Source: Prevotella sp. BV3P1
Lineage (GTDB): Bacteria > Bacteroidota > Bacteroidia > Bacteroidales > Bacteroidaceae
Assembly (NCBI RefSeq): GCF_000479005.1
Contig: NZ_AWXC01000037.1
Location: forward strand, 62,001-126,000
DNA: 64,000 nt
Direction: 5' to 3'
The translations under genes were made by a program, and so were the position numbers. The notes below the pieces were generated by a model. It worked only from the letters and a program-made list of their open reading frames with translations, ran no database searches and was not told where the DNA came from. This document shows, in pieces, positions 1 to 10,688 of the stretch. The first letter of the stretch is position 1; each line of letters begins with the position of its first letter.

Positions 1-356
1 AACCCTTCATGGGTTAAGTTTTTGTTGCATAAGTTTCTCAGTATGTGGATTATTACCCACCATTAATCAATATTTTCATAGGTTAGAATGAGATTTAAAT
101 ATTTGTAAATAATTGGTTTCAGCTACAGAAATGTCAGGATTGTTTGGTTACCATATTAATGGCTTTATATACCGCAGACAAAGTTACTTGTTTTAACCAA
201 AATAACACAATGTTGTAAATAAATAGTAATGTAATTAACATATATTTACAAATGAAGTGTTTTTATACCTCGTAGCGCTGTGTTGTCATTCATTTTTATA
301 AAAAAACTAATGAGAAGTATTTAGGCAAATCTATCCTGCACTGCTTACGCTCAACA
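1..356. other. AT-rich intergenic stretch without a gene
   Basis: I see no convincing coding region here. The first 15 bases form a small hairpin (AACCC, loop TTCAT, GGGTT) followed by a short T-run, which could be the terminator of a gene lying just outside the window. The rest is AT-rich and unremarkable. Confidence 0.5.
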
Positions 357-358
357 CG

Positions 359-396
359 GAAAAAGCCCGATTGAGAGGTTCTCAACCGGACTTTTC
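359..396 (-). terminator. Rho-independent terminator after tsf
   Basis: On the minus strand a stem of about 15 bp (361-375 with 81-95 of the same hundred, i.e. 381-395) with two G-U wobbles closes a 5-nt loop. The distal arm ends in a T-run. It lies about 35 bp beyond the tsf stop codon and probably ends the ribosomal operon. Confidence 0.75.
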
Positions 397-431
397 TATG
401 TCACAAAACTTCCTTTCTTGGAAGTTGTTTA

Positions 432-1424
432 TTAATCTGCACGCAAGCTAAAACGCTTGAAATCGACGATTTCCAAATCCTTGTCAGCCTGTTTCAGATA
501 TTCAGAAACAGTGATTTTGCTGTCCTGGATATATTCTTGGTTCAACAAGCAGTTTTCCTTGAAGAACTTGTTCATACGGCCTTTGGCAATATTCTGGATC
601 ATGTTTTCTTGCAAATGCTCCTTCTTGTCAGCTGCTGTTTCAGCCTTAATCTTACGAATCTCGTCTGCTTGCTCAGCGGTAATTTCACCCTTGCGGATGC
701 CTTCCTCCATGTGTTCCTCGCTCTCAGCGATATACAAGTTGAAGCCAGCTTTCTTCAATGCTGCCGAAACAGCTTTCTCAATCTGCTCTTCTTTGGTCTT
801 CTCTACAGCCACCTTGTACTCAGCATCTTTCACTTCTTGCGAAACGTTTTCTTCATTCAAGGCCACAGGGTTCATCGCAGCAACCTGCATGGCGATGTTA
901 TGAGCCTGCTCTTCGGCAGGTTTATTGGTCTGAACCATTGTGCACAGGATGTTCTTGTTCATGTGGTTGTATGCCTCAATGTTTTCTCCTTCGAGGAAAC
1001 GATAGCCATCCAACTCCATCTTCTCGCCTGTGATACCAGAACGAAGTTTAACGGTTGTGGCAACATCTTTTCCATCTGCAAGCTTCAAAGTCAGGATTTC
1101 ATCAATGGTCTTGGCCTTAGCAGCAACGGCAGCGTCGAGGATGTTTTGTGTACACTCGATAAAGTCCTTGCCGTTAGCCACAAAGTCGGTTTCGCACTTC
1201 AAGGCAATCATTGCAGCGAAGTCTTTGTCAACTTTCACGAGCACACAACCGTTTGAGGTCTCACGATCAGAACGTTTGGCAGCGATAGCCAGTCCGCGTT
1301 CACGAACCAACTCAACAGCCTTGTCCATGTCACCAGCAGCTTCGGTCAACGCTTTCTTGCAATCAGCCAGACCAGCGCCGGTCAGTTTACGAAGCTTTTG
1401 TATATCAGCAATTGTTACAGCCAT
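432..1424 (-). CDS. tsf: Elongation factor Ts
   Basis: EF-Ts is the guanine-nucleotide exchange factor that reloads EF-Tu with GTP in the cytoplasm. The 330-residue protein begins with the typical UBA-like N-terminal domain (IADIQKLRKLTGAGLADCKK, residues 5-24), which includes the conserved TGAGLADCK motif. The conserved segment ALKCETDFVA follows near residue 73. The length fits Bacteroidota EF-Ts. It lies downstream of rpsB on the same strand, the usual rpsB-tsf arrangement. The 126-bp gap contains a long hairpin, and a terminator follows the stop. Identification is certain. Confidence 0.98.
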   Translation of the reverse strand: MAVTIADIQKLRKLTGAGLADCKKALTEAAGDMDKAVELVRERGLAIAAKRSDRETSNGCVLVKVDKDFAAMIALKCETDFVANGKDFIECTQNILDAAVAAKAKTIDEILTLKLADGKDVATTVKLRSGITGEKMELDGYRFLEGENIEAYNHMNKNILCTMVQTNKPAEEQAHNIAMQVAAMNPVALNEENVSQEVKDAEYKVAVEKTKEEQIEKAVSAALKKAGFNLYIAESEEHMEEGIRKGEITAEQADEIRKIKAETAADKKEHLQENMIQNIAKGRMNKFFKENCLLNQEYIQDSKITVSEYLKQADKDLEIVDFKRFSLRAD

Positions 1425-1475
1425 AATATAAAAATCTTATTTATTGGGTTAATATTATTCTTTTATAAAAAGGAC

Positions 1476-1539
1476 AGAGAAGAATGAAGAGACCACCAGA
1501 TATGTTAAGAACATACCTTTCCCCCCTTCGTTCTTCTCT
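1476..1539 (-). promoter_or_regulatory. Nested hairpin between rpsB and tsf
   Basis: Arms 1476-1489 and 1526-1539 pair over 14 positions with one wobble. Inside them a second perfect hairpin (TATGTT-AAG-AACATA, 1501-1515) forms. It could act as an mRNA processing or stability element, a partial terminator, or an autoregulatory site. The structure is read from the sequence; the function is not known. Confidence 0.5.
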
Positions 1540-1550
1540 ATTCAATACGA

Positions 1551-2441
1551 TTATTCAGCAGCAGGAGCTTCTTCTTTAGCTTCAGCTTCCTTGTTTTCTT
1601 CCTTTGCAGGTTCAGCTTTGTCAGCTACTTCCTCTGTTGCTTCAGCCTTCTCAGACTCTTCGGTCTGCTTGCGAGCCTTGCGAGCACGCTTTGGCTTAGC
1701 CTCTGCAGCTTCTTCTTGCTGCTCGGCAGCAGCCTTTTCGTCAGCCTTTTCAGCCTTGCGTTCCTCCAAACCCTCAGCGATGGCTTGACAGCAAGCAGTC
1801 AAGATTACTTCTACAGAATCTTTCGCATCATCATTTGCGGGAATCACGAAGTCGATGTTCTTAGGATCTGAGTTGGTGTCAACGATAGCGAACACGGGGA
1901 TGCCCAAGCGATTGGCTTCCTTCACTGCGATGTGTTCCTTGCATACGTCTACAACGAACAATGCGGAAGGCAAGCGAGTAAGGTCGGCAATAGAACCCAA
2001 GTTCTTCTCCAACTTGGCGCGTTGGCGTGTAATCTGAAGCAACTCACGCTTGGAGATGTTTTCGAACGTGCCATCAGCCATCAACTTGTCGATGTTTGTC
2101 ATTTTCTTCACAGCCTTACGAATGGTTGGGAAGTTGGTCAGTGTACCACCAGCCCAACGCTCGTTCACGTATGGCATGTTTACAGATGCAGCCTTCTCGG
2201 CTACGATGTCCTTAGCTTGTTTTTTAGTAGCGACAAACAAAATCTTCCTACCAGACTTCGCAATCTGTTTCAAAGCTTCGGCTGCTTCGTCAATCTTTGC
2301 AACCGTTTTGTTCAGGTCGATGATGTGAATACCATTGCGCTCCATGAAGATATAAGGAGCCATGGCTGGATTCCATTTGCGACGGAGGTGTCCGAAGTGG
2401 CTACCTGCCTGCAATAATTGGTCAAAATTTGTTCTTGACAT
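1551..2441 (-). CDS. rpsB: 30S ribosomal protein S2
   Basis: S2 is a small-subunit ribosomal protein. The first 230 residues match the family: SRTNFDQLLQAGSHFGHLRRKWNP at the N-terminus, RKILFVATKKQAKDIV near residue 65, and the WAGGTLTNFPTIRK segment. After about residue 230 comes a low-complexity tail of roughly 65 residues rich in Ala, Glu and Lys, longer than in E. coli S2 and common in Bacteroidota. It is followed by tsf. The 269-bp gap upstream, towards rpsI, is filled by an octamer repeat array (2551-2704), so co-transcription with rplM-rpsI is likely but not shown. Confidence 0.98.
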   Translation of the reverse strand: MSRTNFDQLLQAGSHFGHLRRKWNPAMAPYIFMERNGIHIIDLNKTVAKIDEAAEALKQIAKSGRKILFVATKKQAKDIVAEKAASVNMPYVNERWAGGTLTNFPTIRKAVKKMTNIDKLMADGTFENISKRELLQITRQRAKLEKNLGSIADLTRLPSALFVVDVCKEHIAVKEANRLGIPVFAIVDTNSDPKNIDFVIPANDDAKDSVEVILTACCQAIAEGLEERKAEKADEKAAAEQQEEAAEAKPKRARKARKQTEESEKAEATEEVADKAEPAKEENKEAEAKEEAPAAE

Positions 2442-2550
2442 TTTTCTTTTCTTTAAATTGTTTACTTTCTTTTTAGTTGATTAGAACCAATCTTCGAGTA
2501 GTTCGTCACGCATGGGAAATCTCGAGGATTTAGATACTAAACGGGTGATC

Positions 2551-2704
2551 AGTTTACGAGTTGATAGTTTACAAGTTTACAAGTTTACAAGTAAACAGTT
2601 TACAAGTTTACGAGTTGATAGCTTGAAAGTGTACGAGTTAATCGTTTACAAGTTTAGAAGTATCACCTCGTCAACTTGTCTACTCGTGAACTTGTCAACT
2701 ACTC
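2551..2704. repeat. Octamer repeat array O1 (rpsI-rpsB junction)
   Basis: Degenerate 8-bp units of the form AGTTTACA/AGTTTACG/AGTTGATA run over about 2551-2661. Inverted units (AACTTGTC/AACTCGTC type) follow over about 2670-2704, so the two arms can pair as a long imperfect hairpin. In the minus-strand mRNA the AGTT-type arm comes first. Four similar arrays occur at other co-directional gene junctions in this window. Confidence 0.8.
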
Positions 2705-2710
2705 TCCTCA

Positions 2711-3097
2711 TTAACGCTTACTGAACTGGAAGCGACGACGGGCCTTGGGCTGTCCTGGCTTCTTACGCTCAACAGCACGGCTGTCACGTGTCAAGAATCC
2801 ATTGTCCTTCAACACCTTCTTATCTTCAGCATTCAACTTGACGAGCGCACGGGCAATGGCGAGGCGAAGTGCCTGGCTCTGACCTGTGAATCCGCCACCA
2901 TCAAGGTTGGCCTTGATGTCATATTTTCCTTCAACCTCAAGTGTTTCCAATGGCTGTTTAACCACATAACGCAAGATAGCTGATGGGAAATAGGTTTCAA
3001 TATCTTTTTTGTTAATCGTTATTTTGCCGGTACCTTCAGTCAGGTATACGCGAGCGATGGCGCTCTTGCGACGGCCTATTGCATTGATTACTTCCAT
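2711..3097 (-). CDS. rpsI: 30S ribosomal protein S9
   Basis: S9 binds the 30S head, and its basic C-terminal tail reaches the P-site tRNA. The 128-residue protein has the family N-terminus (NAIGRRKSAIARVYL), the conserved GGGFTGQSQALRLAIARAL block near residue 66, and the diagnostic end KPGQPKARRRFQFSKR. It starts 9 bp after the rplM stop codon, the conserved L13-S9 operon. Length and ends are as expected for the family. Confidence 0.98.
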   Translation of the reverse strand: MEVINAIGRRKSAIARVYLTEGTGKITINKKDIETYFPSAILRYVVKQPLETLEVEGKYDIKANLDGGGFTGQSQALRLAIARALVKLNAEDKKVLKDNGFLTRDSRAVERKKPGQPKARRRFQFSKR

Positions 3098-3106
3098 CTT
3101 TCCTTA

Positions 3107-3568
3107 TTATTTATACTGGTTAATATCGATAGCCTTAGGCTTCTGGGCAGCCTTGTCGTGCTCAGCACCTTCGAATACATACAGGTTGCTCAGCAAAGAA
3201 CGTCCCAACGGACCCTTTGGCAGCATACCTTTTACGGCATGACGAACAATTTTGTCAACACCGTTCTTGCGAGTACGAAGCTCGGCAGGAGTGTTGAAAC
3301 GCTGTCCACCAGGATAACCGGTATAACGTGTATAAAGTTTGTCTGTCTCTTTCTTGCCAGAGAACTTAATTTTCTCGGCATTGATGATAATGACGTTGTC
3401 TCCACAATCAACATGAGGAGTGAAAGTTGGCTTGTACTTGCCACGCAGCAACTTAGCGACCTTTGAGCAAAGGCGACCAACAATCTGGTCGGTTGCGTCT
3501 ACTACGACCCACTCTTTTTGAGCTGTTTCCTTGTTGACGGAAATAGTCTTGTAACTTAATGTGTCCAT
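3107..3568 (-). CDS. rplM: 50S ribosomal protein L13
   Basis: L13 is an early-assembling large-subunit protein. The 153-residue sequence shows WVVVDATDQIVGRLCSKVAKLLRGK (residues 20-44), the GDNVIIINAEKI block, and the motif GMLPKGPLGR near residue 113. It heads the rplM-rpsI unit. A Bacteroidota promoter lies about 145 bp upstream, giving a leader of about 138 nt with two clear hairpins that may be a ribosomal-protein autoregulatory leader. Confidence 0.98.
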   Translation of the reverse strand: MDTLSYKTISVNKETAQKEWVVVDATDQIVGRLCSKVAKLLRGKYKPTFTPHVDCGDNVIIINAEKIKFSGKKETDKLYTRYTGYPGGQRFNTPAELRTRKNGVDKIVRHAVKGMLPKGPLGRSLLSNLYVFEGAEHDKAAQKPKAIDINQYK

Positions 3569-3706
3569 TAAAAATTTAAATTTTACTACTAAAAAACGTT
3601 TTTATTTCACTCATGTACGAACGATTCACTAACCGTGATGCTCGGCCAAAAGCACCACTATTAACACATCCGCACAGGGGACTCTAAGTTCATCCCCGAA
3701 ATAATC
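3569..3706 (-). promoter_or_regulatory. Structured 5' leader of rplM-rpsI
   Basis: Between the inferred transcription start (about 3706) and the rplM start codon the RNA can form two hairpins. One has GGGGA/TCCCC arms (3677-3681 with 3693-3697). The other is an 8-bp stem (3635-3642 with 3651-3658) with one G-U pair. An L13 leader family has been described in Bacteroidia, and this position fits it. I cannot run the covariance model, so the family assignment is inference. Confidence 0.5.
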
Positions 3707-3712
3707 GGTCTG

Positions 3713-3743
3713 CAAAAATACACATATCTATAAACATAGCCAA
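3713..3743 (-). promoter_or_regulatory. Promoter of rplM-rpsI
   Basis: On the minus strand TATTTTTG (3720-3713) fits the Bacteroidota -7 box TAnnTTTG. A TTG (3743-3741) lies 20 nt upstream, the usual -33 spacing. Confidence 0.7.
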
Positions 3744-3914
3744 CATTAGACTCTCTCAATAGCTATTATTTTATAATTTATTAATTATATTACGATTTAT
3801 TAACGCTATTCACTTGGGTTAAAATCTACTTATTGGAGAAATTGGTTGAACACCCAAAAATAAAGTGAAGCGAAGGGGGTACAGACAGAAAACTTCAATT
3901 ATTTTTACCAAAAA

Positions 3915-4291
3915 AAGGCCCAAAAACAGTCCTTCTGAATTTTCATTCTGGAGAAAAACAATAGGCTTGCCGGATGAAAACAAGGAGCTGTTTTTCCTCA
4001 GAATTCTGTTTTTCGATCTAAAAACAATGATATTACACGCACAGAAGCATCACTTAACACCTCAACGAACATGACTTTGTACGCCAAAAGCATGCATATT
4101 AGCGCACTAAGGCAATGCTTTTGAGAAAATAAGACTGATGAGAGGATTGTTTTTTACGCTCGAAATACTGTAATAAATTGTGTTACAATGAGATATAAAC
4201 GTTGCTTATCCTTGGCGTATTTGAAGCCAAACAATCTGCTGTTGTCAAATAATGAAATTATGAAAGGTATGTTTGTAAAGAAAAATATCTC
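3915..4291 (+). repeat. Intergenic element copy A (about 340-375 bp)
   Basis: This copy carries the four family boxes in order: AGAAAAACAATAGG (3952-3965), AAAAGCATGCATATT (4086-4100), TGGCGTATTTGA (4213-4224) and GTAAAGAAAAATATC (from 4275). Measured from the end of the first box, the later boxes lie at +121, +248 and +310, against +120, +247 and +309 in copy D. It fills the gap between the rplM promoter and the end of susA. No credible gene is present. Confidence 0.75.
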
Positions 4292-4360
4292 GGCTTTACC
4301 TATGGAAGATTCTTCTTGACATCTCGCAACGAGGGCAAAGGGTGGGGGCTACGGAAGGTT

Positions 4361-4580
4361 AATGGGAGATATCGGGAGTCAACAGGGAGTTAACAGGAGA
4401 TAGCAGGGAGTTAAAAATGAGTGGCTGAGGAGTTAAAAAGGAGTTAGCGTGGAGTTAAGAGGGAGTTAGTTGACAATAGCTTTTTGTGATTGACTACAAA
4501 AGCATTCGCTTTCTAAGCTCAGTTGAACTAATGTCCGTTCACTTCTTTCTAACTCCACTCTAACTCCTGTTAACTCCCTT
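4361..4580. repeat. GGAGTTAA-type repeat pair with long-range inverted arms
   Basis: From 4361 to 4470 the motif GGGAGTTAA(CAG) recurs many times at irregular 10-15 bp spacing. From 4545 to 4580 the reverse complement recurs. A perfect 15-bp inverted match links 4385-4399 with 4564-4578. It begins a few bases beyond the susA stop codon. In the susA mRNA sense the GGAGTTAA arm comes first, as in the octamer arrays, but the unit sequence differs. Confidence 0.7.
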
Positions 4581-4585
4581 TTTAC

Positions 4586-6505
4586 CTATAATTCAATGAC
4601 AAGCGTTTGGTGTGGAGCTAACTTGATGTCTTTGCTCATGTCTACGTTTTCGCCGGTAATGACGTCATGAGCAGCAGTTGATTTGCCGATGACTTCGGCA
4701 TATCGCTTCACGTCCAACTGGGCTTCTTTCGATGTTCCGTTGAGTATGGTCAGCACAGACCTACCCTGATACTGGCGTGCCAGGACGTACACCCCTTGGT
4801 GAGGGATGAACTGAATCTGCTTGCCTTGGACTATCACTTCATTGCCCTGTCGCCAATGCAGCAGCTTGCTGAGCCAGTTGAACATTTCGTTTTGTGCTTT
4901 TGACCTGCCTTCTGCCGTGAATGCCGTGTGTACATCGCCTGGGAAACTACCGGGGAAATCCTGACGTACATAACCATCTGTTATCTCTTTGGTGCCATTC
5001 AGCAGCACCTCTGTTCCATAATATAGCTGTGGAATGCGGTTCATGGTGAGCAAGAGGGCTAAGGCCTGCTTCAGTGCGGCTACATCTTGTCCGTGTCCCA
5101 AGAAACGGTCGGTGTCGTGATTCTCAATAAACACCATGACGTCTCTTGGATTTTCGTACAGGTAATCTTCCGCCAGCGAGTTGTAAACCCTGTTCAGTCC
5201 GTCCCACCATCCATCGGTTTCTTCATTCTTCGCCTTGTTGATTTTCTCGAAGAAGCTAAAGTCCATGACTGTTTTCAGGTTGCTGTTGATGTCCGACAGC
5301 TTACTGTCTTTTTGCCAAGCTGCCGTATAAGCGGGTTCTGTGTTCCATGTTTCGCCCACCACGTTGAAGTTGGGATACTCCTCGTTGAGCGTCTTCATCC
5401 ACTGTGCCATGGCTTTACGGTCGGCATAAGGATAGGTGTCCATCCGGATGCCGTTGATGCCTGCGGTCTCAATCCACCATATACTGTTTTGGATGAGGTA
5501 CTTGATGACGTGCGGATTGCGTTGGTTCAGGTCGGGCATGGAGGGCACAAACCATCCGTCGACGGTTTCCTTCAGGTCTATTTTCGACGCGTATGGGTCG
5601 AGCACCGGCGTGAGTTTGTAGCTGGTCTGCAAATACTTGGAGTTAGTTTTCGTGCCATTTGGCATGCCGGTCTTCTCATCACGCCCCGAGCCGGTGCCTT
5701 CCTTGAGCCACTCAGGCTCATTCAGCCAATCGTCAGAGGGCAGCTCTTTGAGCCACGGATGTTCAAATCCGCAGTGGTTGAAAATCATGTCCATCACCAC
5801 TTTGAGCCCCTTTCGGTGGGCTTCGTCAATGAGCTTGCGGTATTCCTCGTTGGTGCCAAAGCGCGGGTCTACTTTATAATAATCTGTCGTGGCATATCCG
5901 TGGTAGGTGCTGAAGCCGTTGGTGTCGGGCGAATTGTTCTCCAGTACGGGCGTGAACCATAGGGCGGTTACTCCCAGATTGGTGAAATAGTCGAGGTGTT
6001 TGCGAATGCCCTCCAAGTCGCCCCCATGTCTCAGACTGGGTTTCGTGCGGTCGCAAACATATTTGTTCATGCCTTTTATCTGGTCGTTCTTGGTGTCTCC
6101 GTTGGCAAACCGGTCGGGCATGAGCATGTACAGCACGTCGGCATTGGTGAATCCCATGCGCTTGTCGCCACTCATCTCGCGCTGCTTCAGCTCGTATTTC
6201 ACGTTCTTGGCGGTCTTTCCCTTGGTTAGCTTGAGGGTCATCATGCCTGGCTTGGCATCACGCAGGTTGAGATAGGCCAGCAGATAATGTGTGTTGGGCA
6301 ACGAGACCACGCTGTCTACGCTTACCCCCTCATAATCAGTGGTAACGCTCGCGCCTTGCAAATTGTTGCCGTAGAACATGAGTTGCAGACTGGCGTCCTT
6401 CATGCCCACGTACCAGTCGGTAGGATCTATGCGTGTTATTTTCATTTGGGCATACGTCGTGAAAGTCTGTGCCAAAAGACAAAAGGTAAATAATAGCTTC
6501 TTCAT
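4586..6505 (-). CDS. susA: SusA-like neopullulanase/cyclomaltodextrinase (GH13)
   Basis: The protein is predicted to hydrolyse maltooligosaccharides and pullulan after import, in the periplasm. Residues 1-19 look like a signal peptide ending TYAQ. An N-terminal beta-sandwich (about 20-110) of the cyclomaltodextrinase type follows, then the GH13 barrel and a C-terminal beta domain. Catalytic residues by family motif are nucleophile D356 (GIRMDTYP), acid/base E385 (VVGETW) and D464 (ENHDTDR). The 639-residue length fits SusA. It is the last gene of malQ-susB-pulA-susA. The pulA stop TGA and this ATG are separated by one base, which suggests translational coupling. A GGAGTTAA repeat field follows. 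Confidence 0.93.
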   Translation of the reverse strand: MKKLLFTFCLLAQTFTTYAQMKITRIDPTDWYVGMKDASLQLMFYGNNLQGASVTTDYEGVSVDSVVSLPNTHYLLAYLNLRDAKPGMMTLKLTKGKTAKNVKYELKQREMSGDKRMGFTNADVLYMLMPDRFANGDTKNDQIKGMNKYVCDRTKPSLRHGGDLEGIRKHLDYFTNLGVTALWFTPVLENNSPDTNGFSTYHGYATTDYYKVDPRFGTNEEYRKLIDEAHRKGLKVVMDMIFNHCGFEHPWLKELPSDDWLNEPEWLKEGTGSGRDEKTGMPNGTKTNSKYLQTSYKLTPVLDPYASKIDLKETVDGWFVPSMPDLNQRNPHVIKYLIQNSIWWIETAGINGIRMDTYPYADRKAMAQWMKTLNEEYPNFNVVGETWNTEPAYTAAWQKDSKLSDINSNLKTVMDFSFFEKINKAKNEETDGWWDGLNRVYNSLAEDYLYENPRDVMVFIENHDTDRFLGHGQDVAALKQALALLLTMNRIPQLYYGTEVLLNGTKEITDGYVRQDFPGSFPGDVHTAFTAEGRSKAQNEMFNWLSKLLHWRQGNEVIVQGKQIQFIPHQGVYVLARQYQGRSVLTILNGTSKEAQLDVKRYAEVIGKSTAAHDVITGENVDMSKDIKLAPHQTLVIEL

Positions 6506-6506
6506 A

Positions 6507-8468
6507 TCATTTGGTTTTAAATATGGTTTCCTTTAGAATCAAGGCCGATTGGGCAGGAATTACCACCTTGTCGGTGCCTTCCCCAATCACCAACTTCTCT
6601 ATGCCGTCCGCATCAACAACGCCTTCATAGCACAGCACGTCGTACAAACCATGTGGCATAGCCATCTCCTTATCGGTTTTATTGGCATTGAGCAATACGT
6701 ATATGAAGCAGTCGGTAGGCTCGTCCAACAGCCGATAGGCCACCACGCATGGTTGCGTCGGCAAGAACTTTAGGTTTCGACGCACAGCTTCTGCAGTGCC
6801 CAGACGGAACGCATGGTATTTCTTTCGCAGTGCTATGAGACCCTTGTAGTAGCTGAACACCTGCGGGTAACGCTGCAAATTGTTCCAATCCAATCGGTTG
6901 ACTTCAATGGGAGAGTTAAACGAGTTGTGCACCCCTTGCTTGTCGCGGAGCATCTCTTCGCCACTCAACATAAACGGAACGCCTTGCGAAGTGAACACTG
7001 CCGTTTGTGCAAGCAAGTCCAATCGGATGATTTCTTCGGTAGAAATGTTGGGAATGGAGGCCTTCAGCCGGTCCACCAAGCACATGTCGTCGTGGCAACT
7101 TACATAACTAACCATCTGTGTGGGTTCGGTTGCCCATGCCGCTTTGCTGTAGTTCACTTTGCTCATGTCTACTTGTGGATGTGCTATGGCACCGGCGATG
7201 CCAAACTTAATGCTCTCTTCCTCGCCGGCGATGCCTGCAAGGAACGCTCCTTTCCTGTCGTCACTGAAGGGACCGCGCAAGGCGTCGCGCAATTCATCGC
7301 TGAATGCTGCAATGCCTGGCAGTTGTTGGATGTTGGCTTTCATAGCGAGTTTGTCCGCAGGATAAGCACAAGTGCCTGCGCTCCATCCCTCACCATAGAT
7401 ATAAATAGACGGGTCTATCTTGTCCACTTCCTGTCGAATGGCGTTCATGGTTGCTATGTCGTGAATGCCCATGAGGTCGAAACGAAAGCCGTCGATGTGA
7501 TATTCGTCAGTCCAATATTTTACCGATTCTAACATGAATTGCCGCATCAGAGGTTTGTCCGAGGCTGTTTCGTTGCCGCATCCCGACCCGTTTGAATACT
7601 TGCCTTCAGCGTCTTTGCGGTAATAGTAATCGGGGTAAGTACGCTGAAAGTTACTGTTTTCGATGTCGAACGTGTGGTTGTACACCACGTCGAGGATGAC
7701 GCGAATGCCCGCCTTGTGCAGGGCTTGCACCATTTGTTTGAACTCCTTGATGCGCACTTTCGGGTCTTTGGCGTTGGTACTGTACGACCCCTCTGGCACA
7801 TTGTAGTTCTTTGGGTCGTATCCCCAGTTGTAGTTGGCATTGGAGGTTTGGTGTTCATCCACCGAAGCAAAGTCGAATGAAGGCAACAAGTGTACCGCAT
7901 TCACCCCTAACTCTTTGAGGTGGGCAATGGCTTTTGGTTCAGCCAATCCCACAAACTTGCCCTTATGAACGGCAGGAGAGGTAGGCGAATCGGTGTAATC
8001 GCGTACGTGCATCTCGTATAACACCAAGTCGGAGGGCGATGAGAGTGTGGGGCTCTTATCGTTTTCCCACCCCTCGGGGTTGGTTGTCTTCAGGTCAATG
8101 ATGGCTCCTCTGTTGCCATTGATGCCCACAGCCTTGGCAAACGCGCCTGGTGTCTCGCCTCCTTTGTGCTGTTGGTAACCCAACACTTCAAAGGTGTAGT
8201 ACATACCTTTCAGGTCGCCCTTGATCTCTTTTGCCCACACATCGTTGCCCATTGACTTCATTTTGACGGTCTTTGTGGGCTTTCCACCTTCGCCTTCTTT
8301 GTACAAACGCAGCACGACACGCTTGGCTGTGCTTGGAGCATTGAGCTTGAAAGCTGTCTTTTGAGGCGAATAAACCATCTCGTCGAACACTTTGGCAGAT
8401 AAAGGTGACTTGCCCGTTGGCATGAGAAAAGCCAACAACAGGAAAATATAATGCTGATAATGTCTCAT
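6507..8468 (-). CDS. pulA: Type I pullulanase (GH13_14)
   Basis: Type I pullulanase cuts alpha-1,6 branches of pullulan and branched limit dextrins. The signature YNWGYDPKNYNVPEGSYST lies near residue 215, after an N-terminal CBM48-like beta domain (about 35-130). GH13 catalytic residues are D331 (GFRFDLMG), E360 (YGEGW) and D460 (SCHDDM). Residues 1-25 contain a hydrophobic stretch (YIFLLLAFLMPTG) that could be a signal peptide, without an obvious lipobox. The gene sits between susB (18-bp gap) and susA (1-bp gap) in one operon, so it supplies the debranching step. Confidence 0.93.
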   Translation of the reverse strand: MRHYQHYIFLLLAFLMPTGKSPLSAKVFDEMVYSPQKTAFKLNAPSTAKRVVLRLYKEGEGGKPTKTVKMKSMGNDVWAKEIKGDLKGMYYTFEVLGYQQHKGGETPGAFAKAVGINGNRGAIIDLKTTNPEGWENDKSPTLSSPSDLVLYEMHVRDYTDSPTSPAVHKGKFVGLAEPKAIAHLKELGVNAVHLLPSFDFASVDEHQTSNANYNWGYDPKNYNVPEGSYSTNAKDPKVRIKEFKQMVQALHKAGIRVILDVVYNHTFDIENSNFQRTYPDYYYRKDAEGKYSNGSGCGNETASDKPLMRQFMLESVKYWTDEYHIDGFRFDLMGIHDIATMNAIRQEVDKIDPSIYIYGEGWSAGTCAYPADKLAMKANIQQLPGIAAFSDELRDALRGPFSDDRKGAFLAGIAGEEESIKFGIAGAIAHPQVDMSKVNYSKAAWATEPTQMVSYVSCHDDMCLVDRLKASIPNISTEEIIRLDLLAQTAVFTSQGVPFMLSGEEMLRDKQGVHNSFNSPIEVNRLDWNNLQRYPQVFSYYKGLIALRKKYHAFRLGTAEAVRRNLKFLPTQPCVVAYRLLDEPTDCFIYVLLNANKTDKEMAMPHGLYDVLCYEGVVDADGIEKLVIGEGTDKVVIPAQSALILKETIFKTK

Positions 8469-8486
8469 AAGTAAGGGTGTTATTGA

Positions 8487-10688
<2,202 letters not shown>

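Noticed and set aside
537..1256. Long plus-strand frame opposite tsf
   Set aside because: It is antisense to a certain gene and shows no family motifs; it reflects the codon bias of tsf.
2551..2704. Octamer arrays as CRISPR
   Set aside because: Units are about 8 bp, degenerate, with no spacers of constant length and no cas genes nearby.
3865..4074. 69-codon frame on the plus strand before susA
   Set aside because: It lies within intergenic element copy A and is not conserved as a frame in copies D or E.
4244..4256. GTCAAATAATGAA as the last box of element copy A
   Set aside because: It is 31 nt from the preceding box instead of about 62; the match at 4275 has the right spacing.
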